Position numbers and translations under genes: made by a program. A stretch of 64,000 nt of DNA, taken from NCBI GenBank assembly GCA_032622095.1, contig CP136063.1, positions 275,957,426-276,021,425 of the forward strand. Reading direction: 5' to 3'. Positions 31,857 through 42,552 of this stretch are shown here, one piece after another. Below the pieces are notes generated by a model, which saw only the letters and a list, made by a program, of their open reading frames with translations, searched no databases and was not told where the DNA came from. The stretch's first letter is position 1. Every line of letters begins with the position of its first letter. This stretch comes from Siphonodentalium dalli. Lineage: Eukaryota; Mollusca; Scaphopoda; Gadilida; Siphonodentaliidae.

Positions 31857-33518
31857 TAGTCATCAAAGGGTGAAAAAAGTGTCAACACTTTCTTTACTAA
31901 ATTGATTATCCAACGTACTTATTAAAGTATATATTGGAGTGGTCTGTAATTCATCGGCATATGGGTATTCAGGTAATGTAATCTGATAATCAAGATGGCT
32001 TCCAAGTTGACTATACGAATCCAACTCAATTATACCGTATCAAGGGCATGGTTCAACATTCTTTCATAACATTAATTCTATTTCATTTTTGGAAAATATC
32101 GAGCTTGATAATTATTATATTATATGTTCTAAAATATGATTGTGGGGACCAAACTAAACAGAAATAACCTCCCGCAACCGGATATGGATGAAAACTATGC
32201 CACTGCATTGGGAGGCATGGCTTGAATATCAGTTATATAGACATGTATCACCATCACACATGCATCGCGGTAATCCATAAAATCATCCACAAGTAATAAG
32301 TCGAAAACAAGTACAAAAACTCATAAAATTGTCATAAAATTGAGAACGATCTCCATTGCCCACCACTATTTTAGTAACGATGGACGCTCGAAATCGGGGA
32401 CGATCGCTCTCCCGAAAAAAGAGTCAAAAACAATTTGTTAATTTGTTGCAAAAAAACAAACCCAGATAAACCGAACAATTTTCATTGCTTGCAAGTTTTC
32501 TCGTCGCCATATACGCATGTACATATAATATAGTTGAAACAATTTAACATATACATGTATATAGATATGTGTTTTATGTTTGCTATGCAGATTTGCCTTG
32601 ACTCTTCGAGACCAGATGAAAAATATTGGTAAGTTCTCTTAAAAATCATTACTTTGCCACCATCGACGTCATAGTTAAGTCAGCAGGACCCACCAACAGT
32701 ATAGTATGACCACTTACCCAGGCTTTGGTATACGATTTACATAATTATTTCACACACGAGATTAGGTTATTGTGGGGTCACTGGTTGTCTTCCAGACTTG
32801 TGTAAGGTGTTGTATTTTCAATTAAACACATATAGCTGTGAGCTGGGTGTCCTTGTTTTTTGTTCAGACGATGGTTGGATGCTTCTTTTATCACTTGCAT
32901 TGTGAACATCTCGCTTTGTTAAAAATGTAGAACCAAACTCATTTGACGTTCACTTATATAACCAAAGATGTACAAAAATGTGTAGCGATTAGATATCAAA
33001 GGCAAAATATACAGACGCCAACGTTGGTTGTACAAGACACACAACGCGATATGTCAAACAATTAAATACTGGAGTCATTGAGTGCGATGCAGGCACAGTT
33101 ATTTAGGTAGAAATACACAATTTCCAACAATTTTGGCCAAATTTGTGCGTGGGTACTGTACTTCAATTCTAAGCTGTGTAATTATTCTTGGCACATGAAT
33201 AATGTTTATCATTTTAGACAGGAATTATTGGTGTTATGCAATAAATGTCTGTACTGCGGTTTGTTATTGCCATGGAAGGAGTCACTGAGTTATTTAGTAT
33301 ACCACTTGGTTTGCACTTACAAAACACCATTGCTTTTTTTCAAATTGACTATTTTCAACACAAACGCAGACCATGACAGCGGGGATGTAAGTAAATAAGC
33401 TTCTTCTACCTAATTGAATTATGATGGACTGAGATAGATTTGAAATAGAAAAATATATTGCCTGCAAGCGCTAGTGGCACACATTGAGGGAAGACAGGTG
33501 CGGCTATTTTCCCATTAT
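31857..33518. other. Stretch without recognised gene except candidate tiny exons
   Basis: Two splice-site pairs bracket short open segments, at 32591-32628 and 33369-33385. No larger coding region or known domain is seen. Confidence 0.35.
32591..32628 (+). other. Candidate 38-nt internal exon
   Basis: A TTTTATGTTTGCTATGCAG acceptor precedes the segment and GGTAAGTTC, a near-consensus donor, follows. Two of three frames are open; one reads FALTLRDQMKNI, which is protein-like. Such a short segment can arise by chance, so support is weak without transcripts. Confidence 0.2.
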
Positions 33519-33520
33519 TA

Positions 33521-33980
33521 TGTGACCCGCCATATCAAATCCAGTCGTAAGTCGGGATTTATTTTACCCTGTGCCAATGCATTCTCTTATATATGCGAGT
33601 CGACCATAGGTCGCCTCGCATATATAAGAGAATGCATTGGCCTAACAATTTTTTATCATTTTTTTTAAATAAATGTTTCTTACAATTTTTAGGACATAAA
33701 ATAAAAAACATCCATTACCCTGCAGGGAGCCCCACACATATATAGAAGCATATAGAAGAGTGTCGTCTGCTCATGTTTGTCTGGGGCTCTGTATGGGTGA
33801 AATTATAAAATTGTTAAAGAATACAAGAAAAAATTATTAAAATTGTAAAAAATTGTTAGGCCAATGCATTCTCTTATATATGCGAGGCGACCTATGGTCG
33901 ACTCGCATATATAAGAGAATGCATTGGCACAGGGTAAAAAAAATCACGACTTACGACTGGATTTGATATGGCGGGTCACA
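33521..33980. mobile_element. TA-flanked element carrying the shared hairpin module
   Basis: TA (33519-33520 and 33981-33982) flanks perfect inverted termini TGTGACCCGCCATATCAAAT and counterpart, extending through CCAGTCGTAAGTCG. These termini are unrelated to the CCCTTT families. Inside are two standard hairpin modules (33573-33641 and 33860-33928) bounded by CCCTGTGCC and GGCACAGGG. A GAGCCCCACAC / CTGGGGCTC pair (33728-33792) lies in the core. The TA flanks suggest Tc1/mariner-type mobilisation. Confidence 0.8.
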
Positions 33981-33984
33981 TATA

Positions 33985-34700
33985 GGCAACACATGGAGGT
34001 GCCCTTCCCAGCACTGAATACGAAATTCGTGTTAACCATACAAATTTCTTACTTAATTGTGAAGTTCAATGTAAGCTGTAAAATAATTAAACCATAAAAC
34101 CAGTACAATGCCACATTCAACACAGTCTACACTGGCCGTTATGTCCCCCAGATACTTATTTTCCTATATTTAGACCCCCTATAAGCCTCTAAATCCGGTA
34201 GGCCCTATAGCTATACAACAAGATGTATATAGGAAAAGAGCCAAGAAGTTAAATTAGAGTTTTCAGTGCGCATGCACACAGGAGCCTGTATCATGCAACT
34301 GACCAGTCCACAACAGAGAACATTGCATATACCTCGGAAGCAAATGTGTCGGAATGATTAAATATCTCATCCTATTTGACACAACATTTGTTTAAATTTT
34401 TAGTGACAGAGGCAAATAAACATGAACATTGTTTGCAATCAATGACCTGTGTATAACACGACGTCATCGCGAAGACCCTCTAAATTATCGAAAATATACT
34501 GGAAATAGACAAAAAGGCCTAAATAGAGAAATTTAAGCTCTTTAACATCTACTGCTATATCGGAAACGGAAATATAAACACATTTTTTATCATTGGTAGT
34601 CAATTGACGCCTGTGAAAAACGTGATAACACTACATTTGTTCAAAGTTGATGTCTGACCATCAAAACCTTCCAAAAAGAATAGGGTCTTTAACTCTTCGC
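33985..34700. other. Stretch without recognised gene
   Basis: Nothing is identified apart from a TTAACTCTTCGCATATATA piece at the right edge that belongs to the interrupted MITE described next. Confidence 0.35.
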
Positions 34701-34709
34701 ATATATAAG

Positions 34710-35041
34710 GTAACTAGCCGATGAGCCCGACGTTGTCCGGGCTATTCAAAAACCAAATTTCAACTCGATAGCTCTCCCCGTTTCCGAGATCTGGTCTGCG
34801 CATGCGCGAAGCTGGCGTCGGACGGGCTCGGCGACCCGATAAATTTCGTATCCGGGGCAAGATACATTCACATACCAAATTTCAAGTCGATAGCTCCACC
34901 CGTTTCCGAGATCTCGTCTGCGCATGCACTGCACCGGCGTCGCACGGGCTCGCCAATACGACAACGACCACCGCCTGGTCAAACTACACACACGTACCAA
35001 GTTTCGTCCAGATCGGTCGAGAATCGTAGATTTGTATTAAT

Positions 35042-35091
<50 letters not shown>

Positions 35092-35103
35092 GGTCTTCAA
35101 AAT
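34710..35103 (+). mobile_element. Probable retroposon of three 122-bp monomers with a (CAGA)n tail
   Basis: CCAAATTTCAACTCGATAGC at 34753, CCAAATTTCAAGTCGATAGC at 34875 and CCAAGTTTCGTCCAGATCGG at 34997 are spaced exactly 122 bp apart. The first two monomers share CCCGTTTCCGAGATCT and CTGCGCATGC; the third is diverged. The element ends in a CAGA microsatellite (35042-35091). It sits between ATATATAAG (34701-34709) and ATATATGAG (35104-35112), a likely imperfect target duplication inside a hairpin MITE. Tailed insertion with a variable-length duplication fits target-primed retroposition; no reverse transcriptase is seen. Confidence 0.55.
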
Positions 35104-35112
35104 ATATATGAG

Positions 35113-35252
35113 ATAAATTGACCTAACAATATTTACCTTCACCTTGTATACCAGTGCATTCTTATGAGGCTCCTTATGGGAGACACGCATATCTAAGAGA
35201 ATGCACTGGCACATGATATTTAATTCTGCACAAGCGCAGCTCCCTTCATGAA
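35113..35252 (-). mobile_element. Remnant of a TGCAGCATTAAA-subfamily hairpin MITE
   Basis: CCTAACAATATTTACCTTC, the diverged hairpin (35150-35212), and GATATTTAATTCTGCAC with GCGCAGCTCCCTTCATGA match the reverse complement of 42553-42806. The TTAA terminus is lost, and the other half is cut by the 122-bp-monomer element. Confidence 0.65.
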
Positions 35253-35890
35253 TGATGTATATTTTCCCTGAACTTTCTGTAGATATTCAGGGGTACACAA
35301 CTACTATTTTTGAGTCAGAGACACAGAAACTATAGGAAATATTATTCACAATTAAAGACCAAAAGAAGGTATGTTCTAGGATGCATTACATCATTTTGGC
35401 AGGCGCTGTAAAACAAATTAAACTATTTCTGCAGACCAATTTTATCCTAGTAACCATATAAGCTCTCCCACTAATGGATGGATATGTGTTGAAACCTCCA
35501 TTATGCCCGTTATCCACATGGAAAAGGGAAAATTCCTCGGTGGATTATATATGACGAGAGCTATTCTAAAACTGGAACGGAATCTCTCAACCGTAAAATG
35601 GTGACCTCGTCGCAATACAATTTTATGTGCTCTTTCTTTTAGATCATTTAAAAATGACCCATCCTATTTGACGCCACTGGTGGTTTGCGTATTATAACAT
35701 AATTATATCCCATTCATGAGCTCTCTAAAGAAGTTATGATGATCATGCAGGTATCTACTTTCAAAGAAGAAAGTTTGAATTATTGTCAGCCAATATTCCA
35801 ATAGTCGTCTCTGACCAAACGTATACAAAAAATTCCCAAAAGAAGTAAATACTAGAGAATGTTCATAATTATGATCATCTGTATCCGTTT
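35253..35890. other. Stretch without recognised gene
   Basis: Nothing is identified. Confidence 0.35.
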
Positions 35891-35894
35891 TACG

Positions 35895-36575
35895 CCTAAC
35901 TGGTGGATGGATTTGTGGATATTCGCGATGTTTGTACCCGTTTTACGCCTGACTGGTGGATGGATTTGTGGATATTCGCGATGTTTGTACCCGTTTTACG
36001 CCTAACTGGTGGATGGATTTGTGGATATTCGCGATGTTTGTACCCGTTTTACGCCTAACTGGTGGATTGATTTGTGGATATTCGCGATGTTTGTGTATGA
36101 ACGTACCCTAACTGGTGGATTGATTTGTGGATATTCGCGATGTTTGTGTATGAACGTACCCTAACTGGTGGATTGATTTGTGGATATTCGCGATGTTTGT
36201 GTATGAACGTACCCTAACTGGTGGATTGATTTGTGGATATTCGCGATGTTTGTAACCGTTTTACGCCTAACTGGTGGATGGATTTGTGGATATTCGCGAT
36301 GTTTGTACCCGTTTTACGCCTAACTGGTGGATTGATTTGTGGATATTCGCGATGTTTGTGTATGAACGTACCCTAACTGGTGGATTGATTTGTGGATATT
36401 CGCGATGTTTGTGTATGAACGTACCCTAACTGGTGGATTGATTTGTGGATATTCGCGATGTTTGTGTATGAACGTACCCTAACTGGTGGATTGATTTGTG
36501 GATATTCGCGATGTTTGTAACCGTTTTACGCCTAACTGGTGGATGGATTTGTGGATATTCGCGATGTTTGTGCCA
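35895..36575 (+). repeat. 53-bp tandem array with five-unit higher-order pattern
   Basis: Thirteen units start every 53 bp from 35895 (CCTAACTGGTGGAT, then GGATATTCGCGATGTTTGT). Two linker types occur: A (ACCCGTTTTACG or AACCGTTTTACG) and B (GTATGAACGTAC). The order A A A B B B A' A B B B A' gives a repeated block A-B-B-B-A' of 265 bp. Within a type the units are almost identical, so expansion is recent. Confidence 0.95.
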
Positions 36576-36839
36576 TGCGAATGGTGGTGATTGCAATTAT
36601 TTTCGATTACCTTTTGCCTGGTGTATAAGCTGAATATTGACCACACATGACACACATTGGATTCAAATCAAACTTTGCATATATAAACCGCACATACCTT
36701 ATCATACGGTAACGGACATTTGCAGAGTGATGTACCCATTTGGGTGAATTTAATTACGCTACCCCATACATCGGGGTTACACTGGTGTAAATGTTTCCCA
36801 TAGGATGCACTGCAAACGTTTTTAGCGTATACTGTTTAC
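36576..36839. other. Spacer without recognised features
   Basis: No gene or repeat is identified. Confidence 0.3.
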
Positions 36840-37030
36840 AATATAAATCTTATGTCCAATTGATGACAATTTCAGACCAAAAAAGTAGAAAAATATTCCC
36901 CACTAATTACTGGTCGCAAAATCAAACAATTTCAACCTAAATGCGGTGTAAAATTGCCAAATAATATTGTGTCAGGCCTGAAATTTACAACTGTTGAAAA
37001 TTATGACCAGAGTTGGGTTGGGGGGAGTTT
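36840..37030. repeat. Dispersed-repeat copies of the TTGGAAATTTC family
   Basis: CCAATTGATGACAATTTCAG, GTGTCAGGCCTGAAATTTAC and AACTGTTGAAAATTATGACC follow the same order as in 20815-21080. Confidence 0.5.
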
Positions 37031-37111
37031 AGGCAGAACTGAAGACAGAAGTGATAATTCCAGCAAATTCGAACAGTATAAACTATTGGTCGTAATTTGC
37101 AACTGAAAGTT

Positions 37112-37226
37112 AAAATGTTACTTTAATCCTTTCTATATATACTAAATGAATTATCTAATTCAGTCATAAAATGTTACTTTAATCCGTTCTATATATACTA
37201 AATAAATTCTCTAATTCAGTCATAAA
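37112..37226. repeat. Two tandem units of 56 bp, followed by a 23.75-kb-related segment
   Basis: AAAATGTTACTTTAATCC recurs at 37112 and 37168, each followed by TCTATATATACTAAAT and CTAATTCAGTCATAAA. Directly downstream, 37290-37445 resembles 23790-23940 (GTTGAACTTATT, then ACCCCTCTAAATGAATAATA versus ACCCCTCCAGATGAATAATA). Confidence 0.75.
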
Positions 37227-37697
37227 GGTTTACATTGGAAGGGTCTATTATTCATCTGGATGGGTTTTCGTGAAGCAGGCGACAAAAATCGTTGAACTTA
37301 TTACCTGAACATTTCTCATCAATGCATACGAACATTTTTGCTCTTGTATAATCTATTGTCTCTGTCTGCCGTCTGCTTTTATGACATGAACACCCCTCTA
37401 AATGAATAATAAGACAATTCAAATGTATAATTTTATAAGTAATTGGTAGAATCAGCGTAGGGTTAAACTGAGACACTTCATTATATTGGTTATAAAATTA
37501 AATTACCAGGACAATGTCAAACTATTTACTATCATGACATTTCCAAATGCCTTTGTCTTTGTCATGAAATTTCACACCAACCCCAACCCCAATCTCTGCG
37601 TCCCTTATATCTTATTTGATGCGCCACGAGGTCATATTATGTACGCTCGGTCGAATGAATAGGGGGAATACCCATGATTTGGATCTTTTAATTTTAA

Positions 37698-37945
37698 CCT
37701 TTTTATGACTTTTTATGGGCTGGTGCAGCATTAAAGATCGTGTGCCATTGCATTATCTTATACATGCGAGTCTCCCACAAGGAGCCTAGCATATATGAGA
37801 ATGCACTGGCTTACAAATGTAGATATTGCTATGCCTATGCATTCTTTTATATATGAGAGGCCCACTATGGGAGACTCACATATATAAGATAATTCGTTGT
37901 CACATGGTTTTCGCAAAATTTCAGAAAGCTCCTCAATTAGAAGGG
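37698..37945 (+). mobile_element. TTAA-flanked hairpin MITE, TGCAGCATTAAA subfamily
   Basis: TTAA at 37694-37697 and 37946-37949 flank CCTTTTTATGAC and an AGAAGGG end. GGTGCAGCATTAAAGATCGT and two diverged hairpin modules (about 37742-37812 and 37831-37900) match 42553-42806. It ends only 23 bp before the next TTAA element. Confidence 0.8.
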
Positions 37946-37968
37946 TTAAAGCTAATGAAATTCATTAA

Positions 37969-38382
37969 CCCTTTACCCAACAGAACGACCCTGTGCCAAT
38001 GCATTCACTTATATATGCGAGTCGACCATAGGTCGCCTCGCATATATAAGAGAATGCATTGGCTTAACACATATTAAAAATGATAAAATTGTCAAAGAAT
38101 GTAGAAAAATATTATAAAAATTGTTAAAGAATGTAAGAAAAAATGGTAAAAAGAGTTTTTTTTAGGCCAATGCATTCTCTTATATATGCGAGGCGACCTA
38201 TGGTCGACTCGCATATATAAGAGAATGCATTGGCACAGGCATTACTGTAACCATCACAATGGGGTCAATGAACCGGTTCCAATGATATCCATATTTGTAT
38301 GGCGTTATTGAGACAGACGGAAGATATTTTAGGCTGTTGAAGCTTTATTTGGGCGTTTTTGGCCGTTTTGTTGGGTAAAGGG
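37969..38382 (-). mobile_element. TTAA-flanked hairpin MITE, CCCTTTACCCAACA family
   Basis: TTAA at 37965-37968 and 38383-38386 flank CCCTTTACCCAACAG and TGTTGGGTAAAGGG. Hairpin modules lie at 37995-38063 and 38166-38234, with the long arm on the right. The core is longer than in 23960-24337 through a small AAAATTGT.AAAGAATGTA duplication. Confidence 0.92.
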
Positions 38383-38386
38383 TTAA

Positions 38387-38689
38387 TTGAATACCATGCA
38401 GACATCGACGACAAATCCCACTATATAGCTTCTTTGACGATGACCATCGAAGCAAATAAAACTTTCACAAAACATCTCTCATTTCAAAGATAATTTTCTC
38501 GATGGGGTAATGCCGAAGAGCCATTGTGAGACCCGGGATATCCTAGACCACCCGTACATAGTTATGACTAAACCTGCGGAGTGGACAACATTCCAACCTC
38601 ATTACAAGTGGTATCAGAAACCTCAAAGCCATCGAGATAACAGCTTATGTGAATGTTGTGGGCCCTTCAGGAGTCGCCAGTACACTGCC
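38387..38689. other. Stretch without recognised gene
   Basis: The start of a 103-codon frame (38510-38821) lies here; it runs into the A/T-rich repeat and shows no domain. Confidence 0.35.
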
Positions 38690-39240
38690 AAAAATATTTT
38701 CTCAATTCAGGAAAAAAAAAATCTTGAAATGAGATATTATCTTGGGAGAATAGCTAGAAAAATAAGAAAAAACATATTTTCTAGGTCAAGAAATGAAAGG
38801 GTGGGAAAATTTCTTGTCTGAGAAAATTTCTTTAAGAAAACACAGTAATCTTAGTAAGAAAATCCTAGTAAAAAAATCTTAGTATAGATTTTTTTTCTTA
38901 ATGTAGGAAAGATTGTTTTTCTCACATAAGTTTATTTTTCTTGAAATAAGATAAGTTTAAGATACTGCGATTATCTTGGGAGAATAGCTAGAAATTTAAG
39001 AAAGCTATACAATTAATCTAGAACAAGAAATTATATTTTCTATAGTTAGAAATATCGTCAAGATATTTTTTCTTAAGTGTTGCCAATTTTTTCTAGAATG
39101 AGATTTTCTCAAGCAGGAAAATAAATCTAAGTAAGGAAAACAAGTTTTCTTAACTAGGAATATTTTCCCCAATTAGGAAAGATATATTAGAAAACAATTC
39201 TTAATTAAGAAAAACATTTAATGTTAAATTAATATATAAT
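38690..39240. repeat. AAGAAA/TTTCTT-rich degenerate repeat
   Basis: Many TTTTCTTAA, AAGAAAA and CTTAGTA(A)GAAAAT motifs in both orientations. ATTATCTTGGGAGAATAGCT followed by AGAAA occurs at 38736 and 38968, a 232-bp direct duplication. It is probably an old element that cannot be assigned. Confidence 0.5.
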
Positions 39241-39344
39241 TTCAATTGTGTTTTAAAATATACAATTGACATTTATTCTGAATATAAAAACTTGTTTGTA
39301 AATATCATTGTTAAATGTATAATAGAGACAATAAGGGGGCTTAA

Positions 39345-39838
39345 AGGCACGGGAGGCCTTAGTTGTCGAAAATATTCATATTTGTTTCAATCACCGTAAA
39401 CAGAAAAACATTAAAACGCATACAGTTTTGTTCATATATACCATGACCATCGCGTAAACAGCATGCTATCATAAAGACCTACCTAAGACCTACCTAAGCA
39501 GGAGCCTGATTGTGTTACAGAAGGCAGCACAGTGTTACTGGCTAATCACACACAAATGATATAAATGCTCTTTATTCGTTCCATATCAAAATTCAGCAAC
39601 AATGAACGCTCTTTATGTTTACCATCATAATATAAACAAACACCAGGAAAGTACCTTTTTATGCTTTTGTTTACATAAGAATGGTCAAACATATGACAAT
39701 AACATACTGTTTATGCGATATTTCTTATTTGTATACGGACAAAGTCTGTCTGCATTTTAATATTCTTTCTGTTTGTGGCGGTTTTTGACCGGTGGAAATA
39801 TTTTCACAGCATACCCACCGCCAAGGCCTCCCGTACCT
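39345..39838. mobile_element. TTAA-flanked MITE, family AGGCACGGGAGGCCTT
   Basis: TTAA at 39341-39344 and 39839-39842 flank AGGCACGGGAGGCCTT and the inverted AAGGCCTCCCGTACCT. The arms extend inward with GTAAACAGAAAAACATTAAA opposite TTTAATATTCTTTCTGTTTG, and GCGTAAACAGCATG opposite CATACTGTTTATGCG, giving arms of about 140 bp. No other copy is in the window. Confidence 0.8.
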
Positions 39839-39842
39839 TTAA

Positions 39843-40210
39843 ACTTTAAATATCAACAATTTCACGTTACAGTTATGGGTTTCTAAAATTGCAAGTGGCC
39901 AAACAAGATGCTGTGTACATTCGCGAAATGAAACTATACAAAGTACCTGTATCTTGTTCTGCCTCTTAAAATTGTATAAACCTATATACGCGACAAAAAA
40001 TATATTGATTGCAAATAATTACATCCCGACACATGATTTTCAATATATTTATAGAAAGAGTTACCTCAAATCTGTCAGTTGCAAAAAAAATATATAACAA
40101 TTTCTGTTATTTGAGTATCCAGTTCAAACGATAGGAAAAAAAATCATCACACATGACAAAACAAGCACTGTATGTGCCTTAATAAACATCGTAACCCTGT
40201 ATTTTTAAAT
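39843..40210. other. AT-rich stretch, nothing recognised
   Basis: No gene or repeat is identified. Confidence 0.35.
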
Positions 40211-40215
40211 GCACA

Positions 40216-40400
40216 TATTCTAGGACGGGTGATGTGTAATAAACACAGAAAGAAACTTGTATTAATGGATTTGTTGATACGGCACTTGTGCCATTGAGGA
40301 AAGATAGAACTCTAGGGTGTGCTGTTCATTCCGTCATTGTGCGCTAGCACTCGTGTCATATCAACAAACCCATAAACAAAATTGTGTAATTCTGAGTATA
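40216..40400. mobile_element. Intact palindromic element, empty-site relative of 19850-21605
   Basis: TAGGACGGGTGATGTG, AACACAGAA, TTAATGGATTTGTTGATACG, GCACTTGTGCCAT and AAAGATAGAACTCTAG run without interruption. The right half is inverted (CACTCGTGTCATATCAACAA, then ACCCATAAAC). The TTAA at 40262-40265 is the position at which the relative carries its 1.56-kb insertion. Confidence 0.75.
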
Positions 40401-40506
40401 TACAGCATGGTTTCAATAGCTGTTTCATGAATCATGCAGATTGCAGGTTTACTGTTCAGGTACTAGCCCAAGTCTTGTCGGTATGCAACAGCTTGAGATA
40501 TCGAAT

Positions 40507-40721
40507 ACAGTAATGCCCCCGAGTATAATCGACTCCTTAAACACAGTAGAATTATGGATAACTTTTCAGGATTTAGTCGGAAATATGACTTGTTGCCATT
40601 CATCGGAAAGCTCTCTGAGAGCTTTCCAATGAATGGCAACAAGCCATATTTCCGACTAAATCCTGAAAAGTTACCCATAATTCTGCTGTGGTTAAGGAGT
40701 TGATTACTTAGAGCATTACTG
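40507..40721. mobile_element. Full-length palindromic pogo/Tigger-like MITE
   Basis: CAGTAATGCCCCC at the left follows TA (40505-40506); the inverted GAGCATTACTG at the right is followed by CA, a decayed TA. Arms of about 105 bp meet at GAGAGCTTTCC near 40615. The frames at 40441-40777 are shadows. Confidence 0.8.
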
Positions 40722-41490
40722 CAGTTGAAACTGTTTTGGATCGAGTCCTGTCCGGCTACTCTTCTATAACCTCTCAAGATTTTGAAGTGTTGAATGGGTC
40801 ACCATGAATCGCTCAATTAAACAATCGCAACGGTGTTGAGTGTTTTGCTTATCGCTCACTATTTACTGCTGTATATAAACAAACGATTGACTCACACAAA
40901 GTGTGTTTTGTGGATAATAACGCATTCATATGAACATTATCCTATACTATTAGTATATTCTTGGGAAACTTTTTGTAAATGTTATTTATAAATTATAACC
41001 TATAACGAAGGCCATCCATTCCTTTAAGTTCCAAAGATATAAGGAGAATCACTGCATTTTAATTGCATACCGCATCCATCGTGGTGCTGTTTTGTGTTCA
41101 AGTGACAACCTTACCATGGTGTTGGAAATTACTGCAGTGTAATACCACAGCATTACCTGGGTAACACCACGTTAGAGATGGTCAATTACTTTAAGTATAG
41201 GCAGGTTTGAAATCATCACGCTTGGGAAAGGCTGCCCTCTATGTTCCTATAAAAAAGCGTCACTTTGACCTAATCTGACGAAATACTGGTAGTGCTACAA
41301 TCAAGATAACTTCAACCCACAATTCTGGGCGTAAAGTCCATTATAGAAGAGTATCGGGATGGGACTCGGTCCAAAACAGCATCAACCCAACCGATACCAC
41401 AAGTTGTGGACAGGGAAAACTTGGTCTAAACAGGTACTAGTACATGCATGTATTACAAGCATTAACGGGTACACTAAATCCGGCCATTTA
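40722..41490. other. Stretch without recognised gene
   Basis: Nothing is identified. Confidence 0.35.
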
Positions 41491-41494
41491 TGAG

Positions 41495-41710
41495 ACCATC
41501 TCCTTGTATACTCAACAGAATATATGCAACAAATGAATGAATTTGGCCCATGGATAAGTGCAACACCCGTGTGCTCTATGAACAATGCAAACATGGTATT
41601 TATAATGATAATGAATTATTGGCTGGAGTCATAAATTCATTTTCATTATAATTTATACCATGTTGTTTGCATATATTCTGCTGAGAATAAAAGGAGATGC
41701 TCTTAATGCT
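41495..41710. mobile_element. Foldback element with asymmetric arms
   Basis: CATCTCCTTGTATACTCA and CAGAATATATGCAA on the left are mirrored by TTGCATATATTCTGCTGAG and AAAGGAGATG on the right. An inner pair GCAAACATGGTA / TACCATGTTGTTTGC and ATAATGATAATGAATT / AATTCATTTTCATTAT meets near 41628. The left arm carries about 60 extra bases (41541-41585). Confidence 0.6.
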
Positions 41711-41894
41711 CAGTGTAAAACACTGCAAATATGGAACTTAAAGAGCTTTTGTCTATCTTCTACTGGAAACAACTGTTAAATTTATTAAGACTTTATCAAG
41801 TCTTTTCACAGTATATAGTCTACATGTTTAATAGTATAGCACTAGTACTCACTAGTATTTCCAGACTTTTTGTGATAAAAAACGCGGATAAAAG

Positions 41895-41949
41895 CGCAGA
41901 ATTCTAAATTGATGCATTAAGTTGCAGAATTTTAAATTGATGCATTAAG
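41895..41949. repeat. Short tandem duplication
   Basis: GCAGAATTCTAAATTGATGC and ATTAAGT recur with one substitution about 28 bp later. Confidence 0.7.
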
Positions 41950-42548
41950 TGCATGAGCGGCTTTAGAGTTCTTTGAAGTGCGGTCATGCAAAATAACATA
42001 AAAGTTTGTAAAACAAGGTACATGTACATACTATGATTATAGCGGTATGAAGTGTCTGGAGCACCTTTGATGGATAAAAGCGAATGTATACAGGCCTTAA
42101 AATTTTGCAAGAATCAAACTATAGCATTTCTACATCAAATCAGCTGCTTTTTACCAGACTCAAACGAAGAATCATGATTCTGACTCTCATCACACTAAAA
42201 TCCCTACAAAATAATCTACTGGTGTGCAGATATTTCATTGAGTGTTTCAAATCATTTTAAAGGGACCCAAGGCACTCATAGTGAGTAAATATGCCAAACA
42301 TATAACATACAACAGTTCGTAAAAACATCACCACTCAGAAAAACATGAATTCCTGATTCCTATATTAATTATTGAAAGTTTTCCAATAACGAAATTTCTC
42401 CTGTTGGAACCATTGCTATGTAAACAAAACTGTTACAGTGATATGTCAACAAACATTGCTACTAGTAATCGCGTAGAAGGTTAAACATATTTTAGTCTAT
42501 TAAAATATTATTTTCAGAATATTTTTCAATGCTTTGGCCATGCAATGT
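41950..42548. other. Stretch without recognised gene
   Basis: TTAAAGGGACCCAAGGCAC at 42256 could be the left terminus of another TTAA-type element, but no matching right end was found. Confidence 0.3.
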
Positions 42549-42552
42549 TTAA

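Noticed and set aside
5493-33668. Shared peptide (YPTEGPCANAFSYICES) in frames at 5493, 8080, 23836 and 33474
   Set aside because: It is the translation of the hairpin MITE's terminus and module, not a protein domain.
34746-35029. Arginine-rich frames over the 122-bp monomers
   Set aside because: The period is not a multiple of three and both strands are open; explained by the repeat.
42256-42290. Another TTAA element beginning AGGGACCCAAGGCAC
   Set aside because: No matching inverted right end was found in the following sequence.
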